Under the pieces are notes generated by a model. That model was given only the letters and a program-made list of their open reading frames with translations. It did not search any database and was not told where the DNA came from. A stretch of 64,000 nt of DNA from an uncultured Mycoplasma sp. (GTDB lineage: Bacteria; Bacillota_I; Bacilli_A; Mycoplasmatales; Metamycoplasmataceae), in assembly GCA_947039955.1 (NCBI GenBank), contig CAMRAC010000003.1:1-64000 (forward strand), given 5' to 3'. The position numbers were made by a program, and so were the translations under genes. Below, one piece after another: positions 40,886 to 54,350 of the stretch (the first letter of the stretch is position 1; each line of letters opens with the position of its first letter).

Positions 40886-42576
40886 TATTCGAAATCCTTT
40901 CTATAGTAAACAGCGATTGTACTTGAAAGTATAATTAAAATAATTGCTGTTCAAGATAGTCCCACAGCTATAGAGCTCGCTTTTTGACCATCGTTATTAA
41001 GGGTATAATAATTTTCTTTGACATCATATTTAACAAATAAAGCTTGTGGGTTTTGGTTATCATAATTAACTGAATTAAATTCAATATCTAAAAAATTATT
41101 AAATCGAGCATTGTTTGGGATAATAGAGTTTAAAAAAATATCTCTATTTTTAAAGGTTTCAATATGACCATCTAATTTTTGAATTCCATATAAATAGAAA
41201 AATAAAACACTTATTTTTTTCTCCAAATCTTTTTGATCAATTTCGGTAATATTTAATTCATTATTAGCATGGATAAGATTTTTAATTCCAGAATCTTTGA
41301 ACGCTTCTGCAAACAATGCTTTAGATTTATCCAGGATTATTTGCACAATTTCATCATTACTAAGACCGACCATTGTCTCATCTAAAATACTATTAAATAC
41401 TTTTTCAAACTGCGACTTAGTAATGTAAGTCTTGAAAAACTGTTCAACTTGATAAAAATCATTCAATTCAAAGTTTTCTTCATGGAAATTAGGATTTTTA
41501 TCCGTTTTCGCCAACAAATTAAATTGAATTTGTGTATTATTAAATTTATATACAAAAAAATAATTGTTGTTTTCTCAAAAATTATTTTTCACACTTCCTT
41601 CATTAAATGAAACATAATAATCACTAAAATTAACATATTCCCTATAATTATTTTCGTTAAAAAATGGATTTTGAACACTAGATATTTTTGTAAATCCAGA
41701 AATAGGATTAACAAAATTATTAACTATATTAATTCAAGAATAATCAACTTGGGTTTCTAATGCTTTATTAATTATTTCGATTTCTTCAGCTGTTAGCGGA
41801 GTTATAATGTCTTTTGTATAAAGAATTACTTTTCCATCAGTGGTTAATTCGTATTTTAAATTAAGATTATAGTCTGATATTTCTCCTATTCTTTGTGAAA
41901 AACTTTTCTCCATTAATGGAACAACCTGTGGAAGCACCTGCGAAAATACAGTTCCCATACTTAAAAAACCTAAAGAAAAACTAGAAACTAATTTTGTAGA
42001 AAACTTTAAAGATAAAAGAATTGATAATGAACCAAAAAATATATAAGCAACTAGCATTGAAAAGAAAAAGATAGTTATGTAATTAAAGATAGGGAATGTG
42101 GGATTGGATACACCATAGTAAGATAATAATCCAATTAATATTGCAAAGTAATTTAGTAAACATATGATAATTCCTAAAAGAAAGAAAAAAACAAATCTTA
42201 CAAAGATAATTTGGCTACGTCTAATTGGTTTTGAAACGATAATAATCTCCATTCCCTCACCGGAAATGTCTTTGAAAAGATTTAGAGCCTTAATAGTTGC
42301 AAAAACACTAGTTACAGAAATTGTAACTGAAGAAATAACTAATAAAAAAATAGTGTGAACTAAAACGTCACCCAAAAAAATAGGAATAATAGATAATAAC
42401 AAAACTAGAAGAAAACTACCAATAGGCATTAAAATAGTTGATTTCTTTTTCAAAATATATTTAGCAGTAAAAATTGAATAAGCTAGAATAGGTTTAATAT
42501 TGTCGTCTTCAAAATTGATTTTTTTGTTTTTAATTTTTGGATTAGTGGGACTTATTGAGATGTTTTTCTTAGACAT
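40885..42576 (-). CDS. ABC transporter permease (ABC-2 type, large loop domain)
   Basis: ORFs 41734-42576 and 40951-41517 in one frame through UGA; N-terminal TM cluster and C-terminal TM; translationally coupled to the ATPase gene. Confidence 0.82.
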
Positions 42577-42609
42577 TTAAAAATTATAACACAAACAAAG
42601 AATTTATCC

Positions 42610-44472
42610 TTATAAGTCTTCAGGGGTATTAACACCTGATGTGTAAAGATTGTGATAAAAACCTTTTGCTTTTAATAACGATGTATGATCTCCTTTTTCA
42701 ATGATTTCACCATCTTTTAAAACAATTATTTGATTTGCATTTTTAATTGTTGATAATCTATGTGCAATAACAAATGTTGTTTTATTTTTAGATAATTTAA
42801 TCATTGCTTCTTGAATATCTTTTTCTGTCTTTGTATCAATTGAAGAAGTTGCCTCATCCAATATTAGAATATTAGCTTTTTTCAAAATTGCCCTAGCAAT
42901 AGCTAATAGTTGTTTTTCACCTTGAGATAATTCATCTGCATTATTTTCAATTACAGTATCATAACCATCTTTAAGCACGCTTATAAAATGATGAGCATTA
43001 GCCATCTTTGCAGCTTCGATAATTTCTTTGTCTGTTGCGGTAGGTCTTGCATGTCTAATGTTAGCATAAATACTTTCTCCAAAAATAAATGTATCTTGAA
43101 GAACTATTGAAACTTCTGACCTTAAACTTTCTTTAGTAATTGTTTTAATTGAATTTCCATCAATTATAATATCTCCATCATTAATGTCATAAAACTTTGT
43201 AAGTAAATTAATAATGGTTGTTTTACCAGATCCGGTTGGTCCAACAATCCCAATTACTTCACCTGGTTTTGCATGCAATGAAATGTTCTTTAAAACATTC
43301 TTTTCACCATCATAAGAAAAGCTTAAGTTTTCAATCTTAACATCACCCTTTAAATTATTAACAACATCTACTTCACTCTCTTTAACTTCTTCTTCTTGTT
43401 CTAAAATTGAGAACGCTCTTTCAGTTCCAGCCAAGGCCGTTTGAATAACATTTAATAATTGGAATATTTGGAATGTTGGTGTTGTATAACTTCTCAACAA
43501 CATTGAAAAGGCAAGGACTAATGAAAAAGCAACCGAATTAATAGTTTCACCATTTGTATCAACAGTCTTGTTTAATAAAAATCCAAACTCAATATTATTA
43601 GAAGAAAGTAATCAAGCTACAAATACAACTAGCATTCCTAAGGTTGCAGTGATCAAATTATTTCAAGGACTCACTACACCTGAAAGGAATGATGTTCTAG
43701 CATCTATTTTTTGAATTTTTTTATTATAAATATTAAACACATCAATTGTTTCCTGTTTCTTATTAAAGTTATTGATAACTTTTTGACCGGAGATTGTTTC
43801 TTCAACAAAACCATTTAATTCACCAATATACACTTGCTTCTTAAAGAAGTTAGGTTGTGCTTTTTTAAGTATTAAAATAATAAAAGAAAATTGAAATGGA
43901 GCAATTGCCAAAACAATTGCAGCTAAAATTGGTGAAAATATAAACATAGAAATTATCATTATAAATATTTGGAATGAATTGGTTAAAAATTGCGTAACAT
44001 TTTGTGTCAAAACATTAGTTATGTTATTAACATCATTAGTTAATTTTGACATAATGTCTCCTGATGGTTCACTATCAAAATAAGATAATTTTAACTCTAA
44101 AATTTTATGGAATAAATCTTGCCTAATATCTTTTCCAATCTTTTGCGCTAGTTTCGTCATAGTAAATATTTGAGCGACTGATATAGTTAAAAAAAGAAGA
44201 TACGTACCAATAATTAAAAGAGTATATGTTAATATAATATTTGCGTCAGTTGTCCCTGTTGCTTTCAATGAATTAGTTATATATTCTGTGAAATAATATT
44301 GACCAAAAATAGCTCCGGACAAAAGAGATGTTACAATAAAAGAAGAAATAAAAATAACTATTGTCTTCATTTTATAAGTCTTAAGGTAAAATCAAATAAA
44401 TTTAAAATTTTTCTTAATGTCTATTTTTTGATTTTTCTGAGATTTAACTTGTTTAATATTATGAGAAGACAT
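42610..44472 (-). CDS. ABC exporter, fused TMD-NBD, half of heterodimer
   Basis: GPTGSGKTTIINLL, LSQGEKQLLAIARAIL, ILILDEATSSID; N-terminus rebuilt through UGA. Confidence 0.92.
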
Positions 44473-46241
44473 TATTTACCACCTTTCAACAATTCATTAA
44501 CTTTTGTTGAGCCAATTTGTGAAATAGCAATTTCACGATATATATCATTATTTTTCAATAAATTAGTATGAGTATCAAACCCATTAATTCTTCCTTCTTC
44601 AATAACTATTATCTTATCCGCTTTTTCAACAGATGAAATTCTTTGAGCAACAATTATTGTAGTTGACTGACTAAACTTTTTAATGTTCTCTTGAACTTTA
44701 GCTTCTGTAATATTATCTAAAGCACTTGTAGAGTCATCAAATATCAATATTTTTGATTTCTTCGCAACTGTTCTTGCGATTGAAATTCTTTGCTTTTGAC
44801 CACCAGAAAAGTTCTTTCCTCTTTGTTCTACATTTGATTCTAACTTGTCTTTTTGCTTATTGATAAATTCTCATGCTTCAGCAACTTTAGCCGCCTCTAT
44901 AGCTTTCTTTTTGATCTCTTCACTTGATAACTTAGAACTGAGTCCCATAGCTATATTTGTTTTTATAGTTCCAGAGAACAACGTTACCGCTTGCATACCA
45001 ATAGCAACATTGTTGTTTAGTTCATCAAAACTATAATCTTTAACATCTATACCATCAATTAATATTTTTCCTTCTGAAGGATCGAATAAACGACCTATCA
45101 AGTTTATAAAAGTTGTTTTACCAGAACCAGTTCTACCTATAATACCAATATTTTCATTTGCGTTAATAGTGATGTTTATTTTTTCCAACACAGGGGCTGA
45201 ATCTTCATGAAATTTATATGTAACATCTTGGAATTCTATTTTTCCTTTACTAATGATGTTTGTATTTTCATTATTATAAGTAATTGAATTTTTTCAATTC
45301 AACACTTCTTTAATTCTTTTGATTGATGGAATTGACCTTGCAATTTGGATAAGCACCATAATCATTGTAATTAAAGCGAATAATACACTCATTAAAACAT
45401 TTATAAAAGGCGCTATAACAATCATCTTTGATGCATCGGTAGAAGAATAAGAAAGAACGATTATAATTGCAATATTAACTGCGGATTGAATTGAAGGCAT
45501 TACTACACCCAATATTTTATAAGCTTTAGTAGTGATTTTTGCTAATTGCTCATTACTTTGATCGAAGTTTATCTTTTGATTATCCTTTAAATTAAAAGCC
45601 TTAACAACTCTTATACCCAATATTGTTTCTCTCATTGCTTTATTCATAGAATCGGTGTATTTTTGAGATGCGGAGAACTTAGGAACCGAAAGAACAATCG
45701 TCAAAATCATTACCACTAAAACAAAAGGTATTATTGCTCCAAATATTCAAGCTAATTCTGGATAAGAAATTATAGAAATAGTTATTCCGTAAGTAAATAA
45801 GAATATCCCGCTAACAAAAAACCTTAAACCAAAAAGAAAACTAACAGAAATTAATTCAGTATCATTTGTTATTCTTGTAATAAGAGAAGAAGTTGAAATT
45901 TTATCAATATCTTGATATGACAAATCTTGAATCTTTGCATATGTTTTAAGTCTCATATGAGAAATATAACTTGTTGCAGCTTTGGAAGTAAAATAAATAC
46001 CAGAAACTCCGCAAATAAAACCACCAATAATCATACCCGCAAAGGTTCCTATCAATTGCTCCATTGTAAGTAAGTCAATATTAAAAATGTTTTTTGGTGT
46101 TGGCCTTCTGTCGCCAGCAATTGCTTCCATTATTTCACCAATAAACATTGATTCTGTTATTGATTCAAAAGATTGCAAGAAAAGGAAGAACATTGTTGCC
46201 AACATATATAAAATTGTTTTTTTTTGAAATATCTTTAACAA
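44472..46241 (-). CDS. ABC exporter, fused TMD-NBD, second half
   Basis: GRTGSGKTTFINLIG; ILIFDDSTSALD; stop/start overlap with the next gene; UGA-rebuilt from three ORFs. Confidence 0.92.
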
Positions 46242-46326
46242 AATAACTCCTTAATTTTAGATGATTTCTAATAATAAATATATTTAAAATAGAGATTTAT
46301 AAATTATAACCTCTTTCATGGTTAAA

Positions 46327-48984
46327 TTACTTAAAATAGTTCTCACATCTAGTGCATAATTCGTTATTTAATTCTTTAATTCCAAAATGATTTCAACATC
46401 TTTGACATTTTGCAGAATCAAACCCAGTTACCTCTAAATCTTTACCTTCATGAAATTTACCAATCATTAATAATTTTTTAAAATCTAAAGACTTTAAAAA
46501 AGGACTATTTATTTTAGCAGTTACACTTGCTTCATTTGTTCTTTTTAAGTCTCCACTTTTAATTTTTGATTCGATTTCTTTGTAGATTATATTCTTCATA
46601 TCAAAGAAGTCTTTTCATTGAGTTTCAATTTCAAAAGATTCTTTTTTATTAAATTTATAAAATGCTTCTAAGTGAATTGATTCCAACTTATTTTTCTTAT
46701 TAAAGAAAGAGTAAGCTTCATCTGTGGTTGTTGGAATTATTGGCGCCATTGAAATTAATAAAAATTCTAATATTTTATATAAGTTATTTTGGATCATTAA
46801 TCTTTCTTTATTATCGCTTTTTTCAGCATAAAGAACATCTTTAACTATAGATAGATAGAAAGAAGATAAATCTGTAATGAAATTATTAACTTCTTTAATA
46901 ACATTAATGAAACTAAAGTTGTCATAATGTGATGCTATTCTTATTTTTAAATTTTCTAATCTTTCATCAATTAAAGCGTGAACATCATTCTTTGTAATTT
47001 CTTGATATTCATAATCATTTAAGTTAGCTAATAAAAATCTTAATGTGTTTCTGATTTTTCTATATATTTCAACATTTTGTTTAATAATATTATCACCAAT
47101 TGTGACGTCATTAGAGTACTCACTATTAGCTGATCAAAGCCTTAAAACATCTGCTCCATATGTTGCGATAATAGTTTGTGGATCAACTGAATTACCTTTA
47201 GATTTTGACATCTTATTTCCCTTGGCATCCAATACAAAACCATGTGAAATCAAAGCTTTGAATGGAGGTTTTCCAGATGAAGCCACAGAGTTAATTAATG
47301 ATGAATTGAATCATCCACGATATTGATCTGAACCTTCAAAATATAATTCAAAAGGAGGTTGTTCTCCATTAACATCAACCGATGCAAAAGATGAACCAGA
47401 ATCAAATCAAACATCCATAATATCATTTTCTTTTGTTCAATTCTTGTTTCTAAATTTCTCTGGTAAAAGTTCATCTACTGATTTCTGATATCAAACATTA
47501 GTTCCTTCTTTCGATACTAAGTTAATTACATAATCAAAAATTTCTTCATTAATAACCACTTCTTTATTTTCATCATAAAAAATAATAATTGGAACACCTC
47601 AAGATCTCTGTCTACTGATTGTTCATTCACTTCTATTTTGAATCATATTAGCTATTCTTTTGTGACCTCAATCTGAATAAAACTTTACACTTTCAAGACT
47701 AGTTAAAATTTGGTCTTTAACTTTCTCAATTGAAAAGAATCATTGAGGAGTGCCACGGAAAATAATTGGTTTATTAGTTCTTCAATCATGAGGGTATGAA
47801 TGCTTAATAAACTTTAATGAAAGCAATGCTTTATTTTCATCTAAAAATATTCCAATATTTTTATTTGAATCTTCATAAAATAATCCTGAGAATTGTGCGC
47901 CTTTATCATTAATGGTTCCATCATCTTCAATGTGCATAATCATTTCTAGGTTATGTTTCTTACCAATAAGGAAATCATCCTCTCCAAATAATGGAGCGAT
48001 ATGAACTAAACCAGTACCAGCTTCTAATGTAACGTGGTGACCGGATACAACAGGAGCTAAAGTGTTTTCAAGTATTGGAACATTATATTCAATACCAACC
48101 ATGTCTTTACCTTTAAAAGTATCAACAACTTTATACTCATTTCATTTAAATGTTTCTACTAAAGATTCTAATAATTCTTTTGCTACAACATAATTAACAT
48201 TATCAACTGAGACTTTTACATATTCAAATTTTTCATTAACTGCAACACCAGCATTTGCAATTAGAGTTCAAGGAGTTGTGGTTCAAATTATTAATCTATC
48301 ACCTTTTACTATAATGCTGTTACCTTTTTCAACATTAAATGATACAAAGATAGAAGGTGAACGATGGTCATGGTATTCTACTTCAGCTTCAGCTAGAGCT
48401 GATTGTGATGAAGGAGATCAAAAAACAGGTTTTAAACCACGAACAATTAATCCATCTAAAGCAAACTTCTTAAACAATCTTAATTGTTCAACTTCATATT
48501 TTTTATCAAGTGTAATATAAATATCTTCAAAGTCAGAAAGTAATTGTAAATCTTTGAATTGTGCTTTTTGAATTTCAACTTGACTAAGAGCATATTTCTC
48601 TGCAGCAATTCTTAATTCAGAAACATCTAAATTTTTATGAGAAACATTCATCTCAGTAAGCATTTTATTTTCAATAGGTAGACCGTGTGTATCTCAACCA
48701 GGCACAAAAGGAGAATAAAAACCATTAGCTGATTTATATCTAACGATTATATCTTTTAATATCTTATTAAAAGAGTGACCTATATGCAGAGAACCATTTG
48801 CATACGGAGGCCCATCATGTAAGACAAATCTTTCATTACCCTTATTTCTTTTTAAAACTTTTTTATAGATTTCTTTATCCAATCATTCTTTTCTAAAAAC
48901 ACCTTCTTTTTCATTTAAGTTTGCACGCATCTCAAAATTTGTTTCAGGCATATTCAGGGTATCTTTGTAATCTTTTTTTTCCAC
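46327..48984 (-). CDS. ileS: Isoleucyl-tRNA synthetase
   Basis: [28 protein letters not shown]-terminal zinc finger C-x2-C...C-x2-C; GTG start; many UGA Trp. Confidence 0.95.
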
Positions 48985-49176
48985 TTCGCATCTCCATTAT
49001 TAGTTATTTTAAATTATAAATGAAAACAAAATATATTCATAATAAACTAATCTTTTAAATAAGAAAGTGCTTCTTTTTATAACTTTGTGTAAATAATTCA
49101 ACACTTTTTACTAAATAAAAGTTTTTATGACTAAAACATACTAAAAAAGTCATTTATATACAAGGAGAGTGATTAT

Positions 49177-49947
49177 ATGAATTTGATATTAATATATTTT
49201 GCATTAAAATATAAAGGAGACTTTGTGAGCATATACAATGCTTTGAAGAATAAGGAAATTGTCGATCCAGATGAAATAGATTTATTAGAGAAAAGAATTA
49301 TTTCAGGAGAACTAAAGGTTATTACTATTCTTGATGATGAGTATCCAGAATCATTAAAAATAATAGCAAACCCTCCATTCGTTTTATTTTATGAAGGAGA
49401 TATTTCACTAATCAATAAAAGTGCTTTATGTTTGACTGGAGAGAAAAGTTCAGATGTAATTGTTGATTACTTAAATCAAGCAGTTGAGCAAACATCTAAA
49501 AATAATATCCTAACAACAAACTACTTCAAGGGATTGGATGAATTAGTTGTAAATTACTATTTAAAAAATAAGAAAGATGTAATTTTTGTTTCTTGTAATG
49601 GATTAAAAAATCCTTATTTTGCAAATCCAATCAAAACAGAAAGCAATACACTAATTATTTCAGAGTACCCCAATGGAGTTAATATTAATAACAAGCGATT
49701 GAGAGAAAGAAATAGGATTACAGCAGCTATAAGCGACGCCCTAGTTGTTTTCTCATCGCAAAAGGGAAGCGGAATAATGAACTTAGTTACAAACTTTTTA
49801 AACCAAGGAAAAGAAATATATTGTTATCCCGGATTACAAGATGAAAATGATGGTAACAATATATTAATTAAAGATGGAGCTAACCTAATTACTGCTATTA
49901 GTGATATAACAGATGAAAGCATTTCCAAAAATAATAATTTTAATTAA
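49177..49947 (+). CDS. DprA/Smf-like protein, divergent
   Basis: LDDEYPESLKIIANPPFVLFYEGDISLI; TLIISEYPNGV...RLRERNRITAAISDALVVFSSQKGSGIMNLV..FLNQGKEIYCYPG. Confidence 0.75.
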   Translation: MNLILIYFALKYKGDFVSIYNALKNKEIVDPDEIDLLEKRIISGELKVITILDDEYPESLKIIANPPFVLFYEGDISLINKSALCLTGEKSSDVIVDYLNQAVEQTSKNNILTTNYFKGLDELVVNYYLKNKKDVIFVSCNGLKNPYFANPIKTESNTLIISEYPNGVNINNKRLRERNRITAAISDALVVFSSQKGSGIMNLVTNFLNQGKEIYCYPGLQDENDGNNILIKDGANLITAISDITDESISKNNNFN

Positions 49948-50000
49948 AAAAATAAATCTCTAAATTAGAGAAATATTTTAATATATTAAATAAGTATTAA

Positions 50001-52076
50001 TTACTTAACCATTCTTTTTTTAATGATTGCTTCACTTACAGATTTAGGAGCTTTTTCATAGTGATCAAAAAGCATTTGGTAGTTACCACGACCTGAAGTC
50101 ATAGTTCTTAAATCTGTTGAGTATCCGAACATTTCACTCAATGGAATTCCTGCTTTAATAACAGATGCTCCATCTTGACGTGTTTCATTAGTTTTGATTT
50201 GCCCTCTACGACGAGAAACATCTCCCATTATATCTCCAAAGTATTCTTCAGGAACTATAATAGAAACATCCATGATTGGCTCTAAAATAACAGCTGCAAG
50301 TTGTTCTTTACCATTTGTTAGAGCTTTAGAAGCAGCAATTTTATATGCCATCTCTGAAGAATCGACATCATGGTATGATCCATCAAACAATGTTGCTTTA
50401 ATATCAATCATTGGGTATCCAGCAAGAATACCTGAAGTCATTTTATCTTCAAGTCCTTTTTGAATTGACTTGATGTATTCCTTAGGTATTTTACCACCAA
50501 CAATTTTATCAACGAATTCAAAACCTTTATCTTCATTTGGTTCAAAAGTAATTCAAACATGACCATATTGACCTTTACCACCAGATTGTTTGATGTGTTT
50601 TCCTTCAATATCAGCTTTTTTAGTAATAGTTTCTCTATAAGCAACCTGAGGAGCACCAACTGTACCCTCAACACCAAATTCTCTTTTCAAACGATCAACA
50701 ATGATTTCTAAGTGTAATTCACCCATACCAGCAATAATTGTTTGTCCAGTTTCTTCATCTGTATAAGTTCTAAAAGTTGGATCTTCTGCAGCTAATTTTT
50801 GCAAACCTAAAGAAAGTTTTTCAGTAGCAGCTTTTGTTGCAGGCTCTAAAGCTTGGGAAATAACTGGTTCTGGGAAATTCATTTTTTCAAGAATGATTTT
50901 TCTTTTACCTTCAGCTACAAGTGTATCTCCTGTTGTTGTATTTTTTAAACCAACCGCAGCAGCAATATCACCAGTTCTAACTTCATCAATTTCTTCACGG
51001 TTGTTAGCGTGCATTTCTAAAATACGACCAATTCTTTCTTTTTGTTCTTTAGTTGAGTTATAAACATAAGAACCTTTTGAAAGAACTCCTGAATAAACTC
51101 TAAAGAAAGTAAGTGTTCCAACATATGGATCTGTCATTATCTTAAATGCTAAAGCTGAAAATTCTTCATCATCACTTGCTGGAATTTCAATTTCAGCATC
51201 ATTAAAGTGACCTTTCATAGGAGGTACATCAATTGGAGAAGGCAAGTAATCAACAACAGCATCAATCATAGATTTAACACCTTTGTTTTTGAAAGCTGTT
51301 CCACAAACTGCTGGGAAAAAGTCAGAAGTTAATGTTGCTTTTCTTATAATTGATTTTAATCTTGGTGCATCAATTTCTTTACCGTCTAATAAATCCATCA
51401 TTAATTCTTCATCAAAGTCAGAAACCGCTTCAACAAGTTCGTGTCTTTTGATAATTGCAATATCCATTAAATCTGCAGGAATCGGAATTTCTTTACCAAT
51501 TTCATCTGGAGAACCATCAAATTCTCAAGCAATCATTTCAACTAAGTCGATGTGACCAACATAATCTGTTTCTGATCCGATATTTCACTGAATAGGAACA
51601 GCGTTTCCACCTAATAATTTTCTAACTGAATCAACAGCATTTTCAAAGTTAGCTCCAGCTTTATCCATTTTATTTACAAAAACAATACGAGGAACTTTAT
51701 AGTTAGTAGCTTGTCTTCAAACAGTTTCAGTTTGAGGCTCAACACCTGATTGAGCATCAAGAACAGCAACTGCTCCATCAAGAACCCTTAATGAACGTTC
51801 AACTTCAACAGTAAAATCAACGTGACCTGGAGTATCAATAATATTAATTCTTTTGTCTTTTCAAAGAGCTGTTGTTGCAGCAGAAGTAATTGTAATTCCA
51901 CGTTCTTGCTCTTGAGCCATTCAATCCATTTGAGATTCACCAGTGTGAGTTTCACCGATTTTGTGAATTTTATTAGTATGTAATAGAATTCTTTCTGTTG
52001 TTGTTGTTTTACCAGCATCAATATGTGCCATGATTCCGATGTTACGGTAATCTTTAATATCAAATTTTCTTGCCAT
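50001..52076 (-). CDS. fusA: Elongation factor G
   Basis: [34 protein letters not shown]...; UGA-rebuilt across several ORFs. Confidence 0.97.
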
Positions 52077-52183
52077 TGTTTTTCCTTTTTTGTTTTTGTA
52101 TTTTTTATAAATTTATTTTATCACTATTTTTATTAATAAAGTTCCAAACGAGGAACTAAATTAAAAGATATTTAGAAATAGAA

Positions 52184-52654
52184 TTATCATCTAAAGTGTG
52201 CAAATGCTTTGTTAGCTTCTGCCATTTTATGAGTATCTTCTTTTTTCTTAACAGATCCACCAGTAGATTTAGAAGCATCTATTATTTCGTTTGCTAATCT
52301 TAAGTCCATTGTTTTTTCTGTTCTTAGTCTTGAATAATTAATTAATCATCTAAGAGTAAGTGTTTGTTTACGACGAGCAGAAACTTCTGAAGGAACTTGG
52401 TAGTTTGTCCCTCCTATACGTCTTGTTCTAACTTCAAGTTGAGGAGTAATATTTTCAACCGCTTTCTTGAATATTTCGATAGGTTCTTCACCTGTTTTTT
52501 GTTTGATTATTTCAAAAGCTGAATACAAAATAGATTCTGCTGTTGATTTTTTTCCATCAAGCATAATAGTATTGATTAATTTAGTAACTATTTTAGAGTT
52601 AAAAATTGGATCGCTAAGTACTTCACGGACTGGAGCTTTTCTTTTTCTTGACAT
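52184..52654 (-). CDS. rpsG: 30S ribosomal protein S7
   Basis: [31 protein letters not shown]...[28 protein letters not shown]. Confidence 0.97.
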
Positions 52655-52687
52655 ATTTTTTTATCCTTTCAAGATTTTTATTTTAAA

Positions 52688-53107
52688 TTATTCTTTTGCT
52701 TTTGGTTTTTTAGTTCCGTATTTAGATCTAGATTTGTTTCTATTGTTAACTCCGGCAGCATCTTGTGTACCTCTAACTATAGTGTAACGAACTCCAGGTA
52801 AATCCTTAACTCTTCCACCTCTGATTAAAACAACAGAGTGTTCTTGCAAGTTGTGACCTTCTCCTGGGATGTAAGCTGTAACTTCCATTCCATTTGATAA
52901 TTTAACCCTTGCGTACTTACGTAGAGCTGAATTAGGCTTCTTAGGTGTCATTGTTGCTACCCTTGTACAAACACCTCTTTTAAAAGGAGATGGTTGAATT
53001 GTTGATTTTTTATGTAATGAGTTAAATCCTAAAGAAAGTGCTGGTGACTTTGTTTTACGAATTTTTGGATGTCTTCCATCATTTACAAGTTGGTTTATTG
53101 TTGGCAT
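52688..53107 (-). CDS. rpsL: 30S ribosomal protein S12
   Basis: [12 protein letters not shown]...[57 protein letters not shown]-type. Confidence 0.97.
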   Translation of the reverse strand: MPTINQLVNDGRHPKIRKTKSPALSLGFNSLHKKSTIQPSPFKRGVCTRVATMTPKKPNSALRKYARVKLSNGMEVTAYIPGEGHNLQEHSVVLIRGGRVKDLPGVRYTIVRGTQDAAGVNNRNKSRSKYGTKKPKAKE

Positions 53108-53232
53108 TTATTTCCTTTATATATCTACAAATAGTGATTGTAGTTTTCTAATTATACAACAACCCACCCTAGTGTATCGAAAAAAAGTTATATTTATTTT
53201 TATTTAAAGTAATTTCATAGAACAAGACAAGG

Positions 53233-54276
53233 TTATTTTTTTTCTTTATCTTTTTTAATTTTAGATTCTTTAGTCTTTTTAGACTTTTCCACTTTAGAAT
53301 CAGATGATTTTATTTCTGCTTTATTATCAACATCAATATCAATTTCATCATTTGAATTAGTTTCATCTTCACTACCTAAAGTTTGTGATACAGATAGTAT
53401 GATTTTAATTAACTCAGGTTTTTTCATTTCTTCATAACCAGAAATAGATAGTTTATCTGCTATTTTTTTTAACTGAGGAACAGTCATTAATTGTAATTTA
53501 GAAGTTTTGGCATCTGTTCCTTTCGCTTTTTCATTAGTAGTTGAAGATGCAGTGGTTACATCAACCTCACCTGTTTGTGGTTGAGCTGCAGGATTTTGTT
53601 GTTGTCTTCTTGGTTGAAATCCAAATGGAAATGGTGTTTGTTGTGGAAATGGATTATTCATAGCATTTGTTGGATCCATATTTGGGTTAGCTGCATAGAA
53701 TGCTTCAATTTCTTCTTGTCTCTTAGCCATAAAGAAAGATCTTTTAATTTTTTTGATTTGTCTTGAGAATATCAATCAAACTGGAATTGTTAAAAATTTT
53801 AAAACAAAGTAAAGAATTACAATTGTATTACCAGATATAATTGTAAATCCTTGAGAACCCATAAAGATTTGAATTAAACTAAATAATGAGAAAAATGTTT
53901 GAAAACCTAAAAAGAAAGAAGATATTAAATCTATTTTTTCAAACGATTTAGCTTTATAACAATTAAAAATTGAGAACACAAAGGTTCCAACACAAAATGA
54001 AAAGGCAATAGTCATACCAATTGAAGTCATGGCCATTCCATTAAATTGTTCTAAAGCAAGTGCGCTTGGATTGTCATGAGTAGTATAAATTGCTTCAAAG
54101 TGTAATATTAAAGAATCTCTATTTACATAAGAAAGAATAAGTACAGTCAAATGAAATGCAAACAAAGCCACTAAAGAGAAAATAAAACCAATGATTCATC
54201 ATCTATATTTTTTTTCATCCTCTCAAAGTTCACTAACTTTTTTAGAATTAGTTGCATTCATCGCTTCTGGAAACAT
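53233..54276 (-). CDS. Multi-TM membrane protein with cytosolic Rho_N/SAP-like tail
   Basis: ORFs 53776-54171 and 53233-53775 joined by UGA; start MFPEAMNATNSKKVSELWEDEKKYRWWIIGFIFSLV; tail LQLMTVPQLKKIADKLSISGYEEMKKPELIKIIL. Confidence 0.75.
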
Positions 54277-54350
54277 GTGACTCCTTATTAAATTAATAAA
54301 TTACCATTAATTATTTATTCTTTTATTTACTTTGTATTATATCAAAATCT

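Noticed and set aside
46393-48882. Apparent series of broken ileS fragments suggesting a pseudogene
   Set aside because: All breaks are UGA codons in one frame; with code 4 the gene is intact.
50438-50677. ORF 50438-50677 and 51788-52063 (Leu/Lys-rich)
   Set aside because: Out-of-frame readings on the fusA strand; fusA itself is continuous under code 4.
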